Origin: Clostridiales bacterium
Lineage (GTDB): Bacteria; Bacillota; Clostridia; Monoglobales; JAIRYP01
Reading direction: 5' to 3'
Assembly (NCBI GenBank): GCA_031267755.1
Contig: JAIRYP010000011.1
Coordinates: 64,761-128,760, forward strand
DNA length: 64,000 nucleotides
The notes under the pieces are model-generated. The model did no database searches and was not told the DNA's origin. It was given only the letters and a program-made list of their open reading frames with translations. Every line of letters begins with the position of its first letter. Position 1 is the first letter of the stretch. Below, piece after piece: positions 18,369-27,244 of this stretch. Position numbers and translations under genes: made by a program.

Positions 18369-18436
18369 ACCTTGTTAACAACATATTAGTTTAGTGAGCT
18401 ATTTTTATAATAATTAAACCTCTATTCGGAGTCTTA

Positions 18437-19738
18437 ATGAAATCTATAATGGATTGTTTAAACTATGATGATTTTGGTAATCTTGAAATTGATTCAATAA
18501 AAGTTTCAGATATTTCACAAAAGTTTGAAACACCACTTTATATAATGAGCGAAAAAAAAATAAGAGAAAATTGTAGAAAATATATAAAGGCTTCAAAGAA
18601 ATTTTTTGGAAACAAGTTTCAAATTTTATATGCAAGCAAAGCTTTTTCTTGCAAACATATGTATAAAATAATAAATGAAGAAAATCTCGGCACAGACGTT
18701 GTTTCGGAAGGCGAACTTTTTACTGCGCTGTCTTCAGATTTCCCAACTGAAAAAATTTATTTTCACGGTAATAATAAAAGTTATAATGAACTAAAAATGG
18801 CAGTTGAAAAAAATGTTGGAAAAATCATTGTAGATAACATTCGCGAGTTAACCCTTCTTAATGAAATTTCTAAAGAAATGAAAAAAATAACTAATATACT
18901 TATTAGAATTAAACCAGGTGTTGAAGCTCATACACATGAATTCATAAAAACAGGAGTTATTGATTCAAAATTTGGTAATGATATTAATTCGAAAGAATGC
19001 GAAGAAATTATAAAAAACACTCGAAATATGCAAAATATCAAACTTATAGGTCTACATTGTCACATAGGTTCACAAATATTTTCCCATGAACCTTTTGAGT
19101 TAGCGTGCGAAATTATGCTTAAATTTATTGCAAAAATAAAAAAAGAATATAACATCAAAATCAACGAACTCAATCTTGGTGGCGGTTTTGGAGTAAAATA
19201 TATAAAAAACGACCTTAACATACAATATGAAAATTTTATAGAAAAAATTTCAAATAAAATATTTGAAGTTTGCGAAAAATTCAATGTTGAGCATCCAAAA
19301 ATTCTTTTAGAACCTGGACGTTCTATCGTTGCAAATAGCGGTATTACCGTGTATACAGTAGGTTCCATCAAAAACATCCCAAATGTAAGGAAATATGTTT
19401 TAGTTGATGGGGGAATGAACGACAATCCGAGATACATAATGTATGGAGCAAAATATGAAATTATTCCAGTAAAAACCTCTTTTAAAAAAACACAAGAAAA
19501 GGTGACTGTTGCAGGGAAATGTTGTGAATCTGGCGACATAATTTCTAAAAACATATTAATCGAACCTGTTAAAATCAACGATCAAATTGCTGTTTTATGT
19601 ACCGGAGCATACAATTTTTCAATGGCAAGCAACTATAACAGAATTCCAAGATTACCTGTTGTAATGGTCTCAAATGGACAACTAAAATTGATTGTAAAAC
19701 GAGAAACTCTTGAAGATATTACAAAAAATGATTTATAA
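18437..19738 (+). CDS. lysA: Diaminopimelate decarboxylase
   Basis: This PLP enzyme converts meso-diaminopimelate to lysine. The 433-residue protein is fold-type III. The PLP lysine is in YASKAFSC, the glycine-rich phosphate loop is LNLGGGFGVKY, and the second active-site Cys lies in GKCCESGDII. EPGRSIVANSG and GAYNFSMASNYN are further family motifs. CGGAGTC stands before the ATG at 18437. The asd gene at 35921 supplies an earlier step of the same pathway, so lysine and DAP synthesis appear to be kept. Confidence 0.94.
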   Translation: MKSIMDCLNYDDFGNLEIDSIKVSDISQKFETPLYIMSEKKIRENCRKYIKASKKFFGNKFQILYASKAFSCKHMYKIINEENLGTDVVSEGELFTALSSDFPTEKIYFHGNNKSYNELKMAVEKNVGKIIVDNIRELTLLNEISKEMKKITNILIRIKPGVEAHTHEFIKTGVIDSKFGNDINSKECEEIIKNTRNMQNIKLIGLHCHIGSQIFSHEPFELACEIMLKFIAKIKKEYNIKINELNLGGGFGVKYIKNDLNIQYENFIEKISNKIFEVCEKFNVEHPKILLEPGRSIVANSGITVYTVGSIKNIPNVRKYVLVDGGMNDNPRYIMYGAKYEIIPVKTSFKKTQEKVTVAGKCCESGDIISKNILIEPVKINDQIAVLCTGAYNFSMASNYNRIPRLPVVMVSNGQLKLIVKRETLEDITKNDL

Positions 19739-19808
19739 AATAATTAAACAAAATTAATTTTTACAACAAATTTCTTACTAAATTTTTAATTAATGATACT
19801 TTAAAAAT

Positions 19809-19837
19809 TTGAACTATTTTTTAAATCCTGCTATAAT
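19809..19837 (+). promoter_or_regulatory. Promoter for dnaA
   Basis: TTGAAC (19809-19814) and a perfect TATAAT (19832-19837) are separated by 17 bp, about 27 bp before the start. No copy of the DnaA box TTATCCACA is visible around it. Confidence 0.6.
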
Positions 19838-19863
19838 TTTTTTCTGAAATTTCAGAGAGGCAC

Positions 19864-21195
19864 GTGCTAAAGATGAACAGTCCCAAACGTATTTGGCTTG
19901 ATGCTGCAAATATTTTAAAAGAAGAAATGTCAGAGTCGTCATTCGAAACTTGGATTAAACCTATAGTACCACAGTGTATAAAAGGAGAATCTTTTATACT
20001 TGGTGTTCCGTCCTTAGACAATAAAAAAATGATATTTGCAAAATATTATCCTTTAATTGAAAGTTCTTTAAAAACAGTTTCGTCTAAAAATTTCCAAATA
20101 GAAATAGTAACAGAAAGTGAAAAAAAAGATAACGATTTTTCAATTGAAGAACAAAAAATTGAGAATTCGTTTTCTTTCAATCCAAAATATAATTTTTCAA
20201 CATTCATAGTTGGAAGTAGTAATAATTTAGCATGTGCTGCATCCATAGCAGTTTCAAATAATCTTGCTAGAACTTATAATCCATTATTTTTATACGGTAG
20301 AAGTGGGCTTGGAAAAACTCATCTTTTACACGCAATTGCAAATCAAGTGAAAAATGAAAACAACGGAAGCAAAAAAATAATTTATACAACAAGTGAAAAA
20401 TTTACATATGAACTTGTAAACTCAATAAAAACTGAAACTAATCAAGTTTTTAGGAATAAATATCGCGAAGCTGACCTTGTGCTTATTGACGATATTCAAT
20501 TTTTTACGGGACGTGAAAGAACTCAAGAAGAATTTTTTCATACGTTTAACGCTCTTTTTGCCATGGAAAAACAGATTGTTCTTGCAAGTGACCGTTTACC
20601 TTCTGAAATAGCAAAACTTGAAGAAAGGTTGGTAACACGTTTCAGTATGGGTCTTATTGCTGACGTACAACCACCTGATTATGAAACAAGAATTGCAATT
20701 CTTAAAGATAAATTGGAAGATAAAAATCTTGTTATAGATAATGCAATTCTCGAATATATCGCTGAGAATATAAAATCAAATGTACGTGATTTAGAAGGCG
20801 CAGTTAAACGTTTGCTTGCGTGTGCTGAAATTCAAAAAATTAAAAACATTACAATAGACTTTGCAATTAAAGCGCTTAATGAACTTGCTAAATCAAACAA
20901 CAAAAAAGAAATTTCAATTTTTTCAATTATTGAAACGGTTGAAAAATATTACAAATTATCAAACGGTTCACTCATTTCTCAAAAAAAATCCAAAGATTTA
21001 GCATTTCCAAGACAAATTGCAATGTTTATAGCACGTGAAATCACTGAACAATCATTGCCAGCTATTGGGCAAAATTTTGGTGGACGTGACCATTCAACAG
21101 TCATACACGCAGTGAACAAAATTAAAAATTTAATGCAAAATGAAGAAATAAAATTTCAAATAAAAGAGATTATAATAATCATACGAAGGATTTAA
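19864..21195 (+). CDS. dnaA: Chromosomal replication initiator DnaA
   Basis: DnaA binds origin boxes and opens the duplex. The 443-residue protein has a short N-terminal domain I (IWLDAANILKEEMSESSFETW), a linker, an AAA+ domain with Walker A GRSGLGKTHLLHAIA and Walker B LVLIDDIQFF, and the C-terminal DNA-binding domain with the signature GGRDHSTVIHAVNKI. GTG at 19864 lies three bases after GAGAGG; the ATG at 19873 is twelve bases after it, so the exact start is open. dnaN and recF do not follow, unlike the usual Firmicutes order. lysA is upstream and an orphan gene downstream. Confidence 0.95.
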   Translation: MLKMNSPKRIWLDAANILKEEMSESSFETWIKPIVPQCIKGESFILGVPSLDNKKMIFAKYYPLIESSLKTVSSKNFQIEIVTESEKKDNDFSIEEQKIENSFSFNPKYNFSTFIVGSSNNLACAASIAVSNNLARTYNPLFLYGRSGLGKTHLLHAIANQVKNENNGSKKIIYTTSEKFTYELVNSIKTETNQVFRNKYREADLVLIDDIQFFTGRERTQEEFFHTFNALFAMEKQIVLASDRLPSEIAKLEERLVTRFSMGLIADVQPPDYETRIAILKDKLEDKNLVIDNAILEYIAENIKSNVRDLEGAVKRLLACAEIQKIKNITIDFAIKALNELAKSNNKKEISIFSIIETVEKYYKLSNGSLISQKKSKDLAFPRQIAMFIAREITEQSLPAIGQNFGGRDHSTVIHAVNKIKNLMQNEEIKFQIKEIIIIIRRI

Positions 21196-21225
21196 TATTT
21201 TTATTAAAGTTTGGAGATATAAAAC

Positions 21226-23376
21226 ATGAATTTTCAAAATTTTTTATCAACTTTAAAAGAAAAAATTGAAAGTGGTTGTAAAACAATTAATTGTTATCAA
21301 CTTGACAATTTTTACACAAAAAGAGATATTAAAATTTTTCTTAGTGAAATTTTTCGAACGTTTAAAGAAAATCTCCCAGAAATATTCAAAGATGAAGAAA
21401 AAGAACCAGATTTTGATTTTTTTTTAGAAATTTTAAAACAATATTTTGATAACTGCTTTGAAACTAAAGAAATTAAAACAAGGTTCCTTATTATTTTTTT
21501 TATTGCTTTGCAAGGAATTAATCAAAATATTCCACCTTCATATCGAGAAGAACTTTTGGCTACATGTCTAGCTCTATGTGAAAATACGCGTAATTACAAC
21601 GAAACTCAAATGGAGTATTTTTTTAATTATTTCATTGAAAATAATGAACAAAATCCTTATATTTCTCTTTTTCAGTGTCCAAGTTTTTTTTATTTTCAAG
21701 GTGACTATACTAAATCTCTTTTTTATCTTTGTCTAGGTATTAAAAATGAAATTGAAGAATTACGTCTTTCAAAAACTCTTGGCAATGAAAGAAATGTAGA
21801 AGTTGATGGATTTTTTACTTGTGACATTTATCAAAGAGCTTTTGAATGGGGAAATATGATAAATGGCAAAACTTCAAATATTCCTAAAATAGCATTTGTA
21901 TTTAAAAATTTAAATTTAGATAATCTTACCGATTTTGAAAAAATAAAAGCATTTTATTATCTTGGACGTTCGGGCATTGTAAAAAGTAGTATTGAATCAA
22001 TAGAAAGTGGAAATAGTGTTTCAGCAATGGCTAATGAAGCAAAAGAATGGGTAAAACAACATTTAGATGAAATAAAGTCGGAACAAGAAATTGAAGATCT
22101 TTATATCCCCTTAAAAGCCGGATTTCAATATTCTATTTCACTAGATAGTAAAAAAAGCAAAATTTTCAATGATTTACTTAAATTGTATTTTAAAAAAACT
22201 GAAAATGAAAATGCTTCGTTAAAAAGAAAAAATTGTGAAAATGCCTTATTTCAAACACTTGTTTTGGGTTTAAGACTTAACCATTACACAATTTACCCAA
22301 ATCTTAGAATTTTCAATATCATAAAAAGTAATTTTGTTTTTTCGGAAAATTTCTTACCCGACAATTTCATGTTTTGTTTTGCATGTTGTCAATCTGAAAA
22401 ATTTTGTAAATTATGGCTAGAACTTCAGATAATTGGAAAAAACTTATCAGAAGATGAAATAAAAACAACTAATGAATATAGCGAAATAATCGAATATACG
22501 AAAAAAGTTTTATTTTTTCTAAAAGAGACTAGCCTTATCGAATATTGGGATATAGGATGTTCAACATTTGATATTGATGATGGTCGCCCTGATTTTGATA
22601 CAAAAGTTAAAGAATACTGTGCGAATCACACTGAGGAAATGAATAAAGGGAATAATTCGTCAAATTCTTCATTGCAACCAGAAATACTCAAAACTAAAGA
22701 TGAGGAATCTAATATTTCTCCAGAAGTTATAAAAGAAAAATCACCTAAAAGCGAAGACGAGGAAACATTAAACATAGCTGTGAAACTTAAGGATGAAGAA
22801 TTGAATGTTCCACAGCAAAAAAATGAAAATGAGGAACAGTTAAGATCATCTAAAAGTGAAGAAGAACCAACAGAAAAATTTGAAGAAATGTTAGAATTAC
22901 CAAAAAGAGAAGATGAAGAACTATTAAAAACAAAAATTAGCAAAGAAACATTAGAAACAAATGAAATGGAAAAATTATTTTCGTTCCTTCTAGGCAAAGA
23001 TGAAATAAGTGTATACGAGGAAAAAATATTAAAACTTGAATATGAACGAATAGATTTGGGAATAGAATTTGATCAAGAAGATTTAGATAAGGTCTACAAT
23101 GTTTGTTCAAATATTTTACAAGACGTAAAAGAAGAAAAACAAAATGAAAAAAGGATTCAAGAATTGATTGAAATTTTTGAGAAGAAATGTTACAAGCGAT
23201 CTCGTTTATATATTTTTGCTTTAAAAATATATTTGTTTTTTAAAAATTTTTTTGAAAAATTACTAAAATGTAAAAAAAGCGCTAAAATTAGACTAAAATC
23301 ATCCAGAAAACTTTCTAATAATTCATTCGATACTCTTTCTAAAAAATATGCCGAAAATAAACCAGCTACACTCTGA
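21226..23376 (+). CDS. Large orphan helical protein (716 aa), putative effector
   Basis: I do not recognise a known family. Residues 1 to about 465 are predicted mostly helical, with many aromatic residues. An acidic Glu/Ser/Lys linker with imperfect KxEDEE-type repeats spans about 470-585. The C-terminal part ends in a helix rich in aromatics (RLYIFALKIYLFFKNFFEKL) followed by a Lys/Arg cluster. The two USP-like proteins and the kinase-like protein share this layout. A block near 145-185 (PYISLFQCP...GDYTKSLFY) weakly resembles the 1144-residue protein. There is no signal peptide. GGAGATAT precedes the ATG, 30 bp after dnaA, so it may be read through from dnaA. Confidence 0.6.
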   Translation: MNFQNFLSTLKEKIESGCKTINCYQLDNFYTKRDIKIFLSEIFRTFKENLPEIFKDEEKEPDFDFFLEILKQYFDNCFETKEIKTRFLIIFFIALQGINQNIPPSYREELLATCLALCENTRNYNETQMEYFFNYFIENNEQNPYISLFQCPSFFYFQGDYTKSLFYLCLGIKNEIEELRLSKTLGNERNVEVDGFFTCDIYQRAFEWGNMINGKTSNIPKIAFVFKNLNLDNLTDFEKIKAFYYLGRSGIVKSSIESIESGNSVSAMANEAKEWVKQHLDEIKSEQEIEDLYIPLKAGFQYSISLDSKKSKIFNDLLKLYFKKTENENASLKRKNCENALFQTLVLGLRLNHYTIYPNLRIFNIIKSNFVFSENFLPDNFMFCFACCQSEKFCKLWLELQIIGKNLSEDEIKTTNEYSEIIEYTKKVLFFLKETSLIEYWDIGCSTFDIDDGRPDFDTKVKEYCANHTEEMNKGNNSSNSSLQPEILKTKDEESNISPEVIKEKSPKSEDEETLNIAVKLKDEELNVPQQKNENEEQLRSSKSEEEPTEKFEEMLELPKREDEELLKTKISKETLETNEMEKLFSFLLGKDEISVYEEKILKLEYERIDLGIEFDQEDLDKVYNVCSNILQDVKEEKQNEKRIQELIEIFEKKCYKRSRLYIFALKIYLFFKNFFEKLLKCKKSAKIRLKSSRKLSNNSFDTLSKKYAENKPATL

Positions 23377-23528
23377 CATTTATGAAATATTCATACTTAA
23401 AAATTTTAAAACGAATGATTTATTACTAAAAATTTCCATATTTATATTTAACAATTGTGAAAAACTTATCTAGTTATATGAATTTACTAATGAAAATTTT
23501 TAAAAAGATTGTTACACTGACAAAATTT

Positions 23529-23562
23529 AAAAATAACAAAACATTTTTGTTTTGTTATTTTT
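23529..23562. terminator. Bidirectional terminator between convergent genes
   Basis: A perfect 15-bp inverted repeat (AAAAATAACAAAACA / TGTTTTGTTATTTTT) with a TTTT loop lies between the 716-aa gene and the convergent 1144-aa gene. A-runs on one side and T-runs on the other let it work both ways. Confidence 0.85.
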
Positions 23563-23632
23563 ATATAACTACAAAATTTTCTATAATGAATTTTTTAAAT
23601 TTTATTATCAAACATAATACTAAGCATTGTTT

Positions 23633-26600
23633 TTAATAACCTTTGCCCGAAGAATCAAAATAATGTTTAGCTTGTTCAAAAATCGAATCAATTTCTGTAA
23701 AATATTGACTTCCTTCTGTTTGCATTGAAAATTGAGTTCTTTCTGCTTCGGGCGGGTCTTGAACTTCCTCTGCTTCGGACAAGTCTTGAACTTCCCCTGC
23801 TTCGGGCGGGTCTTGAGTTCTTTCTTGTTGTTCTTGCAACAAAGTAAGTTTTTCTAAATCTGAACAAAGCATAGCTCTAAACAAAGTAAAAATTTCTTCT
23901 CTCGCATCACCTTCATTAGTAAAAAATTCATAAAAACTTTTTTCATGAAATGCAAAACAACAAAATATGCTATTAAGTCTTTGCAATAAAAAACCTTTTG
24001 TACAAGTTAAATCTTCTTCAGAATGACTTGATATTTTTTTACCATAAATAGTTGAATTTATACTGTCAATAAACGTAAATGCTAAAGGAGTCTCCAAAAC
24101 AAGAGATCGTCTAATAATTTCATCACCGTACGTTCCTTCAAGACCAAGCGTTAAAACAAGAGATTTTAAATCTCCAAATAAAGCAATATTTTCTTCTTTT
24201 AATTGCTGAAATTCCGTCTCGTAACGTTTATTAAAAATATTATCAATTTCAAAAATTAAAAATGTTCTCTTTTGAGCATTTGATAATCTAACATCAACAA
24301 GAATCTTAATAAAATTTTGTAAAATATATGCATTTCTTAATTCTTCGTGTACAATATATTCGTCACTTATAAAATTAATTTTGTAAAAAAATAACAAAAT
24401 TTTTTTTATTCCTGGAAGTTGCTGTTGACTTATTAAATCCAAAATTTTCTTTTTATCTTTATTTGACTTACAAAGATTGTCTAACGATCTATCAAATTTT
24501 TCATAAAGCAAAGATAAATTTTTTTGTACATCATTTAAAAAAGATAAATCATCTAATTTTTCATTATCTTCTACAGTCTTTTTAAACGTATCATATAAAC
24601 ATTTTCTTAAAATATAATCTTGAATAAAAAGAAGATTTTTTAGAAATTTATTAATTATAAGTTCTAAATTAGCAAATTCAATTCTTGTATGAGAAAACGA
24701 AGATTTTAAATAAGAATCCATTTCTGTATCCTCAAAAATTTTGGATGCACTTAATTCACATGCAAGCGAATTATCCTTCACTGACAAAAAATTCCATGCT
24801 TCAATCATTTCTTTAGGAAATTTATAAGAATTTAATTGAAATAACGTTTGATCGCCCAAAACATCTTTTCTAGAACTCAAAACTTTTTTGTCGCCAGTAA
24901 AAAACTCTTTTCTATAGTATTCGCTACTAAACTTTTGTTTTTCGATAGCAAATTGTATAATTAATAAATTTTCTAACATTCTCGGGGATATGCCACTCAC
25001 TGTATCTAAAAATGTACCCAAAAACCTTTGAGATTGGGATATAATTCCATTTGCAAAATATTTTCTTCGTTCATAATGTAAAAATACTAAAATTTCCCTC
25101 AAAAAACCAATTAAAGGATATTCTTTTAAAGTTCTATCAAAAGAACCGTAAATTCCTTTACCTAAATCTGAAAACTCATGAAAAAATAAACCAGTTAAAC
25201 TACTTAAATTATTTTTAATATCAATATTTTGTTCTAAGATAATTTCAGAAAGTCTCGCTTCATTTGCCTCATATATCTCCAACCACTTATCACTAATTTC
25301 TTGGAAAACATCTTCAGCTGAAATTCCTTGCTCAATTTTTCTAATTGTTGTCATAAAATTATTTTCTGCAGTTCTTAAAACTTCTAATTTATGATTCAAT
25401 AACTTATTTCTTAAATCAATTATGTCAGCTATTACTTTGCAAATCCAATTTTTTTGTGGTGAAATAACCACCGACTTTGAAGAAAAAAAACTAAAAAATT
25501 CATCTTTAGCTTCCATCACACCACGAATTTCATCTTCCGTTTTAGCAAATTCCTCATTAAACCACAAAGTAAAATTTTCTATTGACATCTCCTCAAAAAT
25601 AAACTTATAAGTTGTTTCCTTGACATAATAAAATAATTTAGAATCATGTAAACTATAAAAAATTTCAAAAATACCTGTGCTCAATCTTTCAAGAATTTCA
25701 AGTGCATAAGGAGACATATCTTCGCTTACATAACTTCTTGTAAAAACTGAAGGCAAAAATTTATAAGGTTTTTCAGAAATTACATATCGCATTGGAGAAG
25801 GAGCACAACAATTCTGTTGTTCAAATCTTCGAAGTAAAACCTCACTAACAGGAACGCTAACTTGTTCAGCTTCAGGAGCAACAGGAACGCTAGCTGATGT
25901 ATTCTCCTCGATTAATTGTATTATTGACTCTTTCGAAACATTAAAAAAATGTCCGATATATTTATTCGGATTTAATTCCAGGTTAGTTTTAATAATATCA
26001 TAATCAAGGGGATATTTAGAATCACAAAAAACAGCATAGATGAAATCTGCTAAATTTTCCTTTATTTCTTCTTCAGACAACTCTTGAAATGTTGAAAAAA
26101 AACAAGGAAGCTGAGATTTAAGAAACTCAACTGTTTCTTTGATTTTTCTATCTATAAAAAATGGTTCAAATCTAGAAAAATCTAATGAGAAAAAATCATA
26201 AAGTTTAACATAAATATTTGAAAAAGTATTATTTTTTGCTTCTTTATTGGGAGGCAAAGATTTATTTTCTTTTCTCAAAATATCAACTTGTATAAAAAAA
26301 TTACGCAAAAAATTCGCTACCGATTCAGTAGGACTCATATTGCCTTTACGAGCTATATAAATTTCAAATAGAAGGGAAGATAACATCAAACTAAAGTCTG
26401 AATAATCTCCTTCATGCTTCCACTTAGGATATAAAACCGAAATTAAAGGTATATGTTCTGAACGAATAAATCTCGTAAGATTAGATCCATAAAAAATTTC
26501 GATCTTATCTTTTTTAGAAAGTTTCACAATATCTTCTACTATAGCAGCTATATAACTTTGTGGTTTAGGACTACAACAAAGATACGCAAATCTCTCATTT

Positions 26601-27067
26601 AAAAAACAAAGACACACTAAAGGAAAAATCTGATCAAAACAATTAAAAATTTCTCCCTTATATTTTTCTATTTCTGCTTCATTTCTGTTTATTTTATCCC
26701 TTATACCAAAAAAATCTTGACTATTGCATTCTGACATAATCCCATCAATTTTCTTTACTGAAAGAGTTATAATATTCAACAAAATAACGAGTGCCAAATC
26801 AGAATTCCCTACATCTTTAGCAGTCGGAAATAACTTTGGATATTCTTTATTAATCAAATACTTAAGAACTGGACTTAAAAAAAATCTAAGCATATTTCTT
26901 ATTGACTTATCCTCAGAATTTGAAAAATTTCTATAAAGAATTTCGCAAAAAAAACCATTATATATATTTTCTTTATAAGGATATTTTTCAATCTCAATAC
27001 GGCCATCCTTGTTTAAAACTTCCGAAATTTCATATTCAAGTAAAACATTTTTTTCTGTAGATGACAT
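23633..27067 (-). CDS. Giant orphan helical protein (1144 aa), paralogue of the 746-aa neighbour
   Basis: I recognise no catalytic motif. The protein is predicted almost wholly helical, rich in Phe, Leu and Lys, with no signal peptide or clear membrane span. The block at about 205-240 (DYSDFSLMLSSLLFEIYIA) matches LKLSSFLFEIVV at about 236-247 of the 746-aa protein. Flanking segments (SYIAAIVEDIVKLSKKDKIEI against SFVKSFFDLSSKSEMEI) and a later one (ISAEDVFQEISDKWLEIYE against ITAVEIFDAIFDFEPIYE) align in the same order, so the two are diverged paralogues. The C-terminal ~70 residues carry three QDPPEAE-type repeats. AAAGGAG before the ATG at 27067 is a strong start. A secreted host-interaction protein is a guess from context. 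Confidence 0.6.
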   Translation of the reverse strand: MSSTEKNVLLEYEISEVLNKDGRIEIEKYPYKENIYNGFFCEILYRNFSNSEDKSIRNMLRFFLSPVLKYLINKEYPKLFPTAKDVGNSDLALVILLNIITLSVKKIDGIMSECNSQDFFGIRDKINRNEAEIEKYKGEIFNCFDQIFPLVCLCFLNERFAYLCCSPKPQSYIAAIVEDIVKLSKKDKIEIFYGSNLTRFIRSEHIPLISVLYPKWKHEGDYSDFSLMLSSLLFEIYIARKGNMSPTESVANFLRNFFIQVDILRKENKSLPPNKEAKNNTFSNIYVKLYDFFSLDFSRFEPFFIDRKIKETVEFLKSQLPCFFSTFQELSEEEIKENLADFIYAVFCDSKYPLDYDIIKTNLELNPNKYIGHFFNVSKESIIQLIEENTSASVPVAPEAEQVSVPVSEVLLRRFEQQNCCAPSPMRYVISEKPYKFLPSVFTRSYVSEDMSPYALEILERLSTGIFEIFYSLHDSKLFYYVKETTYKFIFEEMSIENFTLWFNEEFAKTEDEIRGVMEAKDEFFSFFSSKSVVISPQKNWICKVIADIIDLRNKLLNHKLEVLRTAENNFMTTIRKIEQGISAEDVFQEISDKWLEIYEANEARLSEIILEQNIDIKNNLSSLTGLFFHEFSDLGKGIYGSFDRTLKEYPLIGFLREILVFLHYERRKYFANGIISQSQRFLGTFLDTVSGISPRMLENLLIIQFAIEKQKFSSEYYRKEFFTGDKKVLSSRKDVLGDQTLFQLNSYKFPKEMIEAWNFLSVKDNSLACELSASKIFEDTEMDSYLKSSFSHTRIEFANLELIINKFLKNLLFIQDYILRKCLYDTFKKTVEDNEKLDDLSFLNDVQKNLSLLYEKFDRSLDNLCKSNKDKKKILDLISQQQLPGIKKILLFFYKINFISDEYIVHEELRNAYILQNFIKILVDVRLSNAQKRTFLIFEIDNIFNKRYETEFQQLKEENIALFGDLKSLVLTLGLEGTYGDEIIRRSLVLETPLAFTFIDSINSTIYGKKISSHSEEDLTCTKGFLLQRLNSIFCCFAFHEKSFYEFFTNEGDAREEIFTLFRAMLCSDLEKLTLLQEQQERTQDPPEAGEVQDLSEAEEVQDPPEAERTQFSMQTEGSQYFTEIDSIFEQAKHYFDSSGKGY
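23744..23824 (-). repeat. Three tandem 27-bp repeats inside the 1144-aa gene
   Basis: Three 27-bp units (23744-23770, 23771-23797, 23798-23824) begin CTGCTTCGG on the plus strand. They encode nine-residue units of the form VQDPPEAEE on the minus strand. The middle unit differs (QDLSEAEE). They are far richer in GC than the surroundings and could vary in copy number. Confidence 0.85.
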
Positions 27068-27244
27068 AATATTTACTCCTTTATTTTTAATTCTTACTTA
27101 ACAATCTTAAGACAAAGTTTATTATACGACATATAAAATAAAATAAAAAATGTAATTTTTACCAAAAATAATATCAACCAAATTATAAATAAAATTAAAC
27201 ATCTACAATTTTTATTTTTTAAAAAATTCAAACTAAAAAATAAG

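Noticed and set aside
19739-21225. Replication origin near dnaA
   Set aside because: No TTATCCACA-type boxes are seen on either strand around dnaA, and dnaN/recF are not adjacent.
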